This document shows positions 58,043-64,000 of a stretch of 64,000 nucleotides of DNA, piece by piece (position 1 is the stretch's first letter; the number at the start of each line of letters is the position of its first letter). The translations under genes were made by a program, and so were the position numbers. The stretch covers positions 25,507 through 89,506 of the forward strand of contig NZ_JAMGSL010000003.1 in the NCBI RefSeq assembly GCF_025195125.1, in the 5' to 3' direction. The notes beneath the pieces are model-generated. The model was not told the DNA's origin, ran no database searches, and was given only the letters and a program-made list of their open reading frames with translations. The DNA comes from Streptomyces sp. Je 1-79 (GTDB lineage: Bacteria > Actinomycetota > Actinomycetes > Streptomycetales > Streptomycetaceae).

Positions 58043-58113
58043 GCGCCCCTCGGTCACTCCGCGCCCCTCGGTCACGCCGCGCCCCTCGGTCACTGGCCGC
58101 CCTCGGTCACTCC
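58043..58113. repeat. Four-copy 18-bp tandem repeat after the HNH gene
   Basis: The unit GCGCCCCTCGGTCACTCC occurs at 58043, 58061 and 58079 with one to three changes each. A shorter fourth copy at 58097 runs into the stop codon of the convergent GH84 gene (58107). It lies 38 bp beyond the HNH stop, in no credible gene apart from that overlap. Confidence 0.85.
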
Positions 58114-61100
58114 GCGGGCGGGCGCGGCAGCTCCGGCTCCTGCTCCGGGGTCTCCGGCTCCTCCGGTGGCGGCGGTGGGGCCACCGCGTACGTCTCCACC
58201 GACCAGAGCGAGTAGCCGTACTCCGTCGCCCGCGCGTCGCCCTGGACCCGCAGGAAGCGGGTGTCCGCCGCGTCCATGCGGACGCTCTCCCGGCCGCCCC
58301 GGCCGTCGGCGACGGTCGCCGCCGTGCGCCAGCTGCGGCCGTCGGCGGAGACCTGGATGCGGTAGCGGGAGGCGTACGCGTCCTGCCAGTGGAGGACCAC
58401 CTGCCCTATCCGGGCCGGCTGCGCCAGCTCCAGCTGCCACCAGGCGCCGTCCTCGGCCGGGGAGGACCAGCGGGTGGCCGGGTCGCCGTCCAGGGCCAGT
58501 ACGGCGGGGAAGTCGGGGGTCTCGTCACCGGAGGACGAGGCCGTCGCCGTGCGCGCCAGGTCCGGTCCGGCCGTGCGCGGGAAGGCACGGACGGTGAGTG
58601 TCCGCTCCTCGCCCGCGAAGGACACCGGTACCTGGTAAGAGCCCGCCGGCACGTCCGGCGCGACCGACACCTCCAGCGGGATCGTCGCCCGTGTGCCGCG
58701 CGGTACGCGGGCCTCCTTGGGGAGCCGTACCCGGATCCCCTTCGGGGCGCGCGCCGTCAGCGCCCCGCGCACCTCGCCGGCGCTGCGGCCCACCAGCCGG
58801 ACGTCCACCCGCCGCGCCGCGCCGCCGATCTCGGCGTCCGTCTCGGTACGGGCCAGCTCCAGTTCGGCGCGCGGCTCGTCGGCGAACCACGGCACGAGGG
58901 AGCGCACCTGAGGGGCGCCCCGCCCGTCCGCGCCGTCCCACACGATCCGTACCGCGTCCGCGCGCAGCCCCTCGGCGTCCGCCTGGGTCCAGCCGGTCGG
59001 GGAGAGCGGGCCGAGCGACCGCCAGCCCTCGCCGGGGACGTACGCCTCCACGCGCGCCGACTCGCCCGAACCCGGCTCCGTCATCACGGTCACGGTCTCC
59101 ACGGGCCGCGAGCGCTTCAGTCGGACGGTGTACGCGTCCGGCTCCCGGTCCGCCTCGTGTTCGGTGCCCCGCTCCCGGTCCGCGCCCGTCCAGGCCGCCG
59201 ACTCCGTCACCGCGCGCGTGAGGAAGGGATCGAGGACGCCCTTGCCGACGCTCGCCCCGCTCGCCTTCAGCGCCCCGCGCAGCGGCTCCAGCCGGAGCTG
59301 GGACTGCCAGGCCTCCGCGCCGTCACCGCGGGCCTGGGCGAGCAGCATGTCGACCGCCGTCTCGCCCGCGAGGCCGTATCGGGACAGCTGCTCCAGCCAG
59401 GGACCGACCTCGTCGTCGAGGGTGCCGTCGGCCGTCGCCGCCAGCCGCCGGGGAGCCTCCCGCATGACGGTGAACGCCTGGCGCAGCTCGCGCGCCGCCT
59501 TCTCCCGCACCGCGGGGTCGTGGGAGGTGCGGCTGTTCCAGAACGCCGTCATCAGCGGCTTGAGGTACGCCGACTCGCCCGCCGGGTCGAGGAGCGAGGA
59601 GGCGTCGTTGCCGGCCAGCGCCCACAGCGCCTCGCGGGCGGCGGGGTTCGGGCCCGCCAGCTCGTCGACGGCGGCCCGCCAGGACTCCTGCGGCCGGTAG
59701 CCCCGCGGGTTCCAGGCGTAGTCCGCGGCGGTGAAGAGCGGGATGCGGGAGACGGCGGCCTGCTCCATGGCGTTGGCCAGGAACGCGGCCGAGCCGGCCG
59801 CCACGGCCGGTTCCCGTCCCATGGCGGGGCCGAGGAAGAGCCGGTCCTGGGCGTAGTCGTTGACCGGGTAGTTGTCCATGGTGACCAGCGGGTGGCGCAG
59901 CGCGGCCCGGGCGCCCGCCAGTTCGCGGCCGGTGATCGTGCGCGGGACGGCGCCGACGCCGGTCCAGGCGACCTGCACCCGGCCGTCGAGCGCGGCGGCG
60001 AGCGCGGTGCGGTACTTCGTCGCGCCGTCCTGGTAGTACTCCGTCGGCATCAGCGTGAGCGGCTCCGCGCCCGGGTACCGGGCGGCCAGATGCCGGGTCA
60101 CCTCGCTCGCCACGCGCGCGTGGGCGGCCGCCGCCGCCTCGGGCCCGCGCCCGAAGGTGTCCGAGTCCTTCGAGCAGTGCCACTCGCTGTAGCTGACGTC
60201 CTGGAACTGGAGCTGGAAGGAGCGCACCCCCAGCGCCCACATCGCGTCGATCTTGCGGGTGAGCGCCTTCACGTCGTCGGCCGAGGCGAGGCACATGGAC
60301 TGCGCGGGCGCCACCGCCCAGGAGAGGGTCACGTGGTTGGCGCGGGCCCGCTCGGCGAGCGCGCGGAACTCCGCGCGCTGGGCGGCCGGATAGGGGTCGC
60401 GCCACTGGGTCTGGCGGTACGGGTCGTCACCGGGCGCGTAGAGGTACCGGTTCTGCTTGGTGCGACCCATGAAGTCGAGCTGGGCGAGGCGCTGTTCCTG
60501 GCTCCAGGGACGGCCGTAGAAGCCCTCGGTCAGGCCGCGCACGGCGGTCCCGGGCCAGTCCCGGACGACGACACCGGGGATCTCCCGCCGGTCGTCCGCC
60601 CGGCCGCCGATCAGCTGACGCAGGGTCTGCACGGCGTGGAACAGGCCGTCCTCGCCGACCCCGTCCAGGGCGACGGTGTCCCGGCCCTGGACCCGGCCCG
60701 TCGCGAGCCGGTAGCCGCCGCGCGGCAGATCGGCCCGCTCGGGCACGCGCAGCGCCCGCAGGGCCTCCTGGGAGGCGGCGGCGCCCACGCGGATCACGGT
60801 CCCGCCGCCCGGCAGGGCGTTGTGCACGGTTCCCACCCCGGCCGTCCGCAGCACCTCGTGGAGCGCGGCGACGGCGTACGGGTCGGCGTCGGCGTCGGCG
60901 AGCAGCGTCACCTCGCCGCCGAGGGGCACTGCGGCACCGGCCGCTCGCAGGGACTGGGGGCGCGGCCAGACCGCCGGCCCGGCCTGACGCTGCGGCACGT
61001 CGGGGGTGGTGACGGGGGAGACCGGGGCGGCCTGGGCGACTCCGCCGAGACCGCCGCCGAGGAGCCCGCCGATCACCGCGGCGGCCACGGCGGTCGCGGT

Positions 61101-61124
61101 CCGCTTCCGGTGTCCGAGGTGCAC
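58107..61124 (-). CDS. Secreted GH84-family beta-N-acetylglucosaminidase with altered catalytic pair
   Basis: A 1005-residue exported protein. The signal peptide ends near GGVAQAAPV. Domains: a GH20b-like N-terminal domain (to about residue 175), the GH84 barrel from about residue 185 (RGLTEGFYGRPWSQEQRLAQ, MGRTKQNRYLYAPGDDPYRQ), a helical region, an NEW3-like Ig domain and a C-terminal F5/8 type C (galactose-binding-like) domain, then a Pro/Glu tail. In GH84 the catalytic Asp pair is FDD. Here the matching segment is VRSFQLQFQDVSYSEWHC, with Gln for the first Asp. GTG 61124 follows AGAGGGG. It may trim GlcNAc from glycoproteins or chitin, or act on an altered substrate. Confidence 0.87.
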   Translation of the reverse strand: MHLGHRKRTATAVAAAVIGGLLGGGLGGVAQAAPVSPVTTPDVPQRQAGPAVWPRPQSLRAAGAAVPLGGEVTLLADADADPYAVAALHEVLRTAGVGTVHNALPGGGTVIRVGAAASQEALRALRVPERADLPRGGYRLATGRVQGRDTVALDGVGEDGLFHAVQTLRQLIGGRADDRREIPGVVVRDWPGTAVRGLTEGFYGRPWSQEQRLAQLDFMGRTKQNRYLYAPGDDPYRQTQWRDPYPAAQRAEFRALAERARANHVTLSWAVAPAQSMCLASADDVKALTRKIDAMWALGVRSFQLQFQDVSYSEWHCSKDSDTFGRGPEAAAAAHARVASEVTRHLAARYPGAEPLTLMPTEYYQDGATKYRTALAAALDGRVQVAWTGVGAVPRTITGRELAGARAALRHPLVTMDNYPVNDYAQDRLFLGPAMGREPAVAAGSAAFLANAMEQAAVSRIPLFTAADYAWNPRGYRPQESWRAAVDELAGPNPAAREALWALAGNDASSLLDPAGESAYLKPLMTAFWNSRTSHDPAVREKAARELRQAFTVMREAPRRLAATADGTLDDEVGPWLEQLSRYGLAGETAVDMLLAQARGDGAEAWQSQLRLEPLRGALKASGASVGKGVLDPFLTRAVTESAAWTGADRERGTEHEADREPDAYTVRLKRSRPVETVTVMTEPGSGESARVEAYVPGEGWRSLGPLSPTGWTQADAEGLRADAVRIVWDGADGRGAPQVRSLVPWFADEPRAELELARTETDAEIGGAARRVDVRLVGRSAGEVRGALTARAPKGIRVRLPKEARVPRGTRATIPLEVSVAPDVPAGSYQVPVSFAGEERTLTVRAFPRTAGPDLARTATASSSGDETPDFPAVLALDGDPATRWSSPAEDGAWWQLELAQPARIGQVVLHWQDAYASRYRIQVSADGRSWRTAATVADGRGGRESVRMDAADTRFLRVQGDARATEYGYSLWSVETYAVAPPPPPEEPETPEQEPELPRPPAE

Positions 61125-61347
61125 GGGGACCCCTCTCTCCTGTTGGATGACGCCGCCCTTGGGTCACGAGTGGGTCACGAGCCCACCACCCGCCCGGCAG
61201 GAGTGTCAATGCGCATGGTCGATGTGTCCGCTTTGCCGGGCGACCTTCCGGCGGGGTGGCACCGCTTCGCCAAGTTCCGCCGGTAAAACGGGGTGCGGTG
61301 GGTAGGGCTTCCTCGTTCCACCTGTCGAGACGAAACCGGGAGCACTC

Positions 61348-61563
61348 GTGACCACCCCCCACGTGACCGAGATATGTGTACCGAAACAGGGCCCGCTCAC
61401 CAGTGAGCCGCCCTTCGCCCACGCCGCGCCCCTCACCAGCGAGCCGCCCCTGACCTCGGCGGCGCCCCTCACGAGCGAGCCGCCCCTGATCTCGGTGGCC
61501 CCGCTCACCAGCGAGCCCACGGCCCCCGCCGTCGCGGCGGGCCCGGAGTGCTCCGGAGTGTGA
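61348..61563 (+). CDS. Small protein with four 12-residue repeats
   Basis: A 71-residue open frame from GTG 61348, with GGGAG seven bases upstream. After a leader-like VTTPHVTEICVPKQG come four 12-residue repeats: PLTSEPPFAHAA, PLTSEPPLTSAA, PLTSEPPLISVA, PLTSEPTAPAVA. A short tail contains ECSGV. The period is exactly 36 bp, so the frame is kept. I recognise no family. Against it being a gene: the reverse strand is also open and the low complexity could be a non-coding tandem repeat. It ends 49 bp before malQ. A secreted or cleaved peptide precursor is possible but unproven. Confidence 0.5.
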   Translation: MTTPHVTEICVPKQGPLTSEPPFAHAAPLTSEPPLTSAAPLTSEPPLISVAPLTSEPTAPAVAAGPECSGV

Positions 61564-61612
61564 CCCCGCCGGGCCCGGCCGCCACCCGTCCCAGACCTCT
61601 GGAGTGTGTGAA

Positions 61613-63697
61613 GTGTCCCTGGCCCGCCTCGCCGCCCTCCATGGCGTCGCCACCTCGTACGAGCCCTCCGCGGGCGTCACCGTCCAGGTGCCCGATGCCA
61701 CGGTCGTGACCGTGCTCGCCGCCCTCGACGTGGACGCCGGCACGCCGGAGGCGGTCGCCGCCGCCCTGGACGCGGCGCTCCGGGCGGAGGCGGACCGGCT
61801 GCTTCCGCCCACGCTGGTGCGGTGGAAGGACGGCGCCGTGCACCCGCCCCGGGACCTTCCGCCCGGGACGCGGCTGCGCGTCACGACCGAGGCGGGAGAC
61901 GTCGTGGAATCGGGCCGCTGGGACGGCCTGCCGCTCGGCGTGCACCGGGTCGAGGCGTTCGCCGCCGACGGGCGCTCCGGTGCCTGCACGCTGATCGTCG
62001 CCCCCGCGCGCGTGCCCCGGCCCGAGGGGCGCGTCTTCGGCCTGCTCGCCCAGCTGTACTCGGTGCTCTCCACCCGGTCCTGGGGCATGGGCGACCTCGG
62101 CGACCTGCGCGAACTGGCGACCTGGGCCGGCCGGACGCACGGCGCCGGCTTCGTCCAGGTCAACCCCTTGCACGCGGCCGTGCCGGGGGCGCCGACCGAC
62201 CCCTCCCCGTACCGCCCCTCCTCCCGCCGCTTCCCCGACCCCGTCCATCTGCGGATCGAGGACGTCCCCGAGTTCGGCTTCGTGGGCCCTCGTCACCGCG
62301 ACGAGCTGGACACGGTCCTCGCCGACGCCGCCGAGCTGCGCGAACGCGTGCTGCGCAAGGGCGCGTTGATCGACCGGGACGCAGTGTGGGAGGTCAAGCG
62401 GCGCGCCCTGGAGCTCACAGGGACGGTGGAGCTCGGACCGGGCAGACGCGCCGAGTACCGCGACTTCCTCGCCGAGCGGGGCCGCGCCCTGGAGGACCAC
62501 GCGACGTACTGCGCGCTCGCCGAGCGGCACGGGCACCACTGGCGGAGCTGGCCCGTCGAGCTGCGCGACCCCCGCTCCGCCGCCGCGGCCGTCCGCGCCG
62601 ACGACGAGCTGACCGCCCGGGTCGACTTCCACTGCCGGCTGGCCTGGCTGACGGACGGCCAGCTGGCGGCCGCGAGCGGGGCCGCGCGGGAGGCGGGGAT
62701 GGCGGTCGGGATCGTCCACGACCTCGCGGTCGGTGTCCATCCGGACGGCTCCGACGCCTGGGCGCAGCAGGACGCCTTCGCCGCCGGCATGTCGGTCGGC
62801 GCCCCGCCGGACGCCTTCAACGCCCGTGGCCAGGACTGGGGTCTGCCGCCGTGGCGCCCGGACGCCCTCGCCGCCTCCGGCTACGCCCCGTACCGCGGTC
62901 TCCTGAGGGAGCTGCTGCGGCACGCGGGCGCGCTGCGGATCGACCATGTGATGGGCCTGTTCCGGCTCTGGTGGGTCCCCGAGGGCCGCGAACCCACCGA
63001 GGGCGCGTACGTCCGTTACGACTCCGAGGCGATGCTCGCGGTCCTCGCCCTGGAGGCCCACCGGGCCGGCGCGGTCGTCATCGGCGAGGATCTCGGCACG
63101 GTCGAGCCGGGGGTCCGGGAGCAGCTCGCCCGGCGCGGGGTGCTGGGCACCTCCGTGCTCTGGTTCGAGCGCGACTGGTCCGGCACGGGCCGGCCGCTGG
63201 CCCCGGAGGAGTGGCGCACCGACTGCGTGGCCACCGCCACCACGCACGACCTCCCCTCCACCGCGGCCCGGCTCTCCGGCGACCATGTCGCCCTGCGCCA
63301 CAGGCTGGGGCTGCTCACCGGCGACCTGGCGGGCGAGCGTGCCCGGGACACCGTCGAGGTCGGCGAGTGGCTGACGTACCTGGAGCGGCTCGGGCTGCTT
63401 CCGGAGGGCCCCGGGGACGAGGAGGCCGAGGTCAGGGCCGTCCACCGGTTCCTGCTGCGGACCCCGGCCGCGATGGTCGGGGTGTGGCTGCCGGACACGG
63501 TGGGGGACCGGCGGCCCCAGAACCTGCCCGGGACCTGGGACCAGTACCCCAACTGGCGGCTGCCGGTGGCCGGCCCGGAGGGCCAGCCGCTGACCCTGGA
63601 GGAGCTGGCCTGCTCGCCGCGGCTGCACCGCCTCCTGGCGGTCTTCGGCTCCCCGGGGGGCGTCCGTACGGCACCCCCGGACGCGCGGCCCGTTTAG
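61613..63697 (+). CDS. malQ: 4-alpha-glucanotransferase (amylomaltase), GH77
   Basis: A 694-residue GH77 enzyme that transfers alpha-1,4-glucan chains and releases glucose in maltodextrin use. After an N-terminal beta-rich extension the barrel begins near residue 140 with WGMGDLGDLRELATWA and VQVNPLHAAVPGAPTDPSPY. The nucleophile Asp is in LRIDHVMGLFRLWWVP, the acid/base Glu in AVVIGEDLGTV, and the transition-state Asp in TATTHDLPSTAA. GTG 61613 is chosen because GGAG lies eight bases upstream and VSLARLAALHG is the usual N-terminus of actinobacterial MalQ. Confidence 0.93.
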   Translation: MSLARLAALHGVATSYEPSAGVTVQVPDATVVTVLAALDVDAGTPEAVAAALDAALRAEADRLLPPTLVRWKDGAVHPPRDLPPGTRLRVTTEAGDVVESGRWDGLPLGVHRVEAFAADGRSGACTLIVAPARVPRPEGRVFGLLAQLYSVLSTRSWGMGDLGDLRELATWAGRTHGAGFVQVNPLHAAVPGAPTDPSPYRPSSRRFPDPVHLRIEDVPEFGFVGPRHRDELDTVLADAAELRERVLRKGALIDRDAVWEVKRRALELTGTVELGPGRRAEYRDFLAERGRALEDHATYCALAERHGHHWRSWPVELRDPRSAAAAVRADDELTARVDFHCRLAWLTDGQLAAASGAAREAGMAVGIVHDLAVGVHPDGSDAWAQQDAFAAGMSVGAPPDAFNARGQDWGLPPWRPDALAASGYAPYRGLLRELLRHAGALRIDHVMGLFRLWWVPEGREPTEGAYVRYDSEAMLAVLALEAHRAGAVVIGEDLGTVEPGVREQLARRGVLGTSVLWFERDWSGTGRPLAPEEWRTDCVATATTHDLPSTAARLSGDHVALRHRLGLLTGDLAGERARDTVEVGEWLTYLERLGLLPEGPGDEEAEVRAVHRFLLRTPAAMVGVWLPDTVGDRRPQNLPGTWDQYPNWRLPVAGPEGQPLTLEELACSPRLHRLLAVFGSPGGVRTAPPDARPV

Positions 63698-63717
63698 GTG
63701 TTCGCTACGTTTGCACC

Positions 63718-63954
63718 GTGGACAAGAAGAACGCCCTGCGCGCCGGTGCTGTCGCGGCCGGTACGACGCTGATGATGCTGCTCATGTCGTCCCCCGCGCT
63801 CGCGCTCACCCGCGACGACGGTGACGACCCGGCCCCCAAGCTGAGTGTCGTGGAGACCCTCGGCCTGTTCGTGGCCGCGCCGATCGTGCTGTTCCTGGTG
63901 ATCGCCGGTCTCGTGATGGTGCTCGACAAGTCCGACAGGCCCAAGAAGGCCTAG
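63718..63954 (+). CDS. Small single-pass membrane protein of unknown function
   Basis: A 78-residue protein: a hydrophobic N-terminal segment (AGAVAAGTTLMMLLMSSPAL, likely a signal peptide cut near ALA), a short acidic stretch (TRDDGDDPAPK), then a membrane helix (LFVAAPIVLFLVIAGLVMVL) and a basic tail ending RPKKA. GTG 63718 has no ribosome site, but TACGTT lies six to seven bases upstream, a -10 box spacing typical of leaderless transcripts. I recognise the type as common in Streptomyces but know no function. Confidence 0.75.
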   Translation: MDKKNALRAGAVAAGTTLMMLLMSSPALALTRDDGDDPAPKLSVVETLGLFVAAPIVLFLVIAGLVMVLDKSDRPKKA

Positions 63955-64000
63955 GACACCACTCCGCAGCTTCCGAGGGCGCCGCGGCGGTACGGACGTA

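Noticed and set aside
58043..58113. CRISPR array
   Set aside because: Units are directly abutting with no spacers, and there are no cas genes.

Overview
The window is high-GC actinobacterial DNA, almost certainly from a Streptomyces chromosome. The evidence is the extreme codon bias, frequent GTG/TTG starts, a gamma-butyrolactone-receptor-type regulator, a dynA-dynB-ssbB sporulation group, a csn-type chitosan-oligosaccharide operon and a LAETG/TQXA surface protein. All calls are by eye from translation and motif recognition; no database search was run.

Layout. Positions 1-5364 hold a gamma-butyrolactone-type receptor translationally coupled to a Rossmann reductase, an Lrp/AsnC regulator divergent from an SMP-30 lactonase, an HD-domain protein and a secreted FG-GAP protein. 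Positions 5412-20237 are a genomic island flanked by 89-bp identical direct repeats; the right copy is the 3' half of an intact tRNA-Arg(UCU) gene plus its terminator. The island carries a 10.6-kb Rhs/YD-repeat (WapA-like) secreted polymorphic toxin with three LamG domains and a C-terminal endonuclease-like tip, its SUKH immunity gene, a displaced start-less second toxin tip with a second SUKH gene, a decayed tyrosine integrase and a decayed Imm10-type immunity gene. It looks like an immobilised toxin-immunity locus.

Positions 20563-28677 hold dynA, dynB, ssbB, a sortase-anchored thioester-domain protein, the translation factor ettA and a thioesterase. Positions 28674-37029 hold an unknown protein, an ABC exporter (an ATPase with an AbrB-like tail plus two FtsX-type permeases) and a group II truncated haemoglobin. 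A methyltransferase and a GGATATC-rich repeat follow.

Positions 38227-48830 are a seven-gene minus-strand operon: glnX-glnH-coiled coil-pknG-PP2C-VWA-FHA. It is an enlarged version of the mycobacterial GlnX/GlnH/PknG amino-acid-sensing pathway. Positions 49098-55995 are a csnR-E-F-G-H-K operon (ROK repressor, ABC importer without ATPase, GH4 glycosidase, sugar kinase) with a perfect palindromic operator. The right end carries an MscS channel, an HNH nuclease, a GH84 glucosaminidase with an altered catalytic pair, a small 12-residue-repeat protein, malQ and a small, probably leaderless membrane protein.

The best candidates for something undescribed are the toxin island with its reserve tip, the extended PknG operon, the ABC ATPase with an AbrB-like tail, and the 12-residue-repeat small protein.
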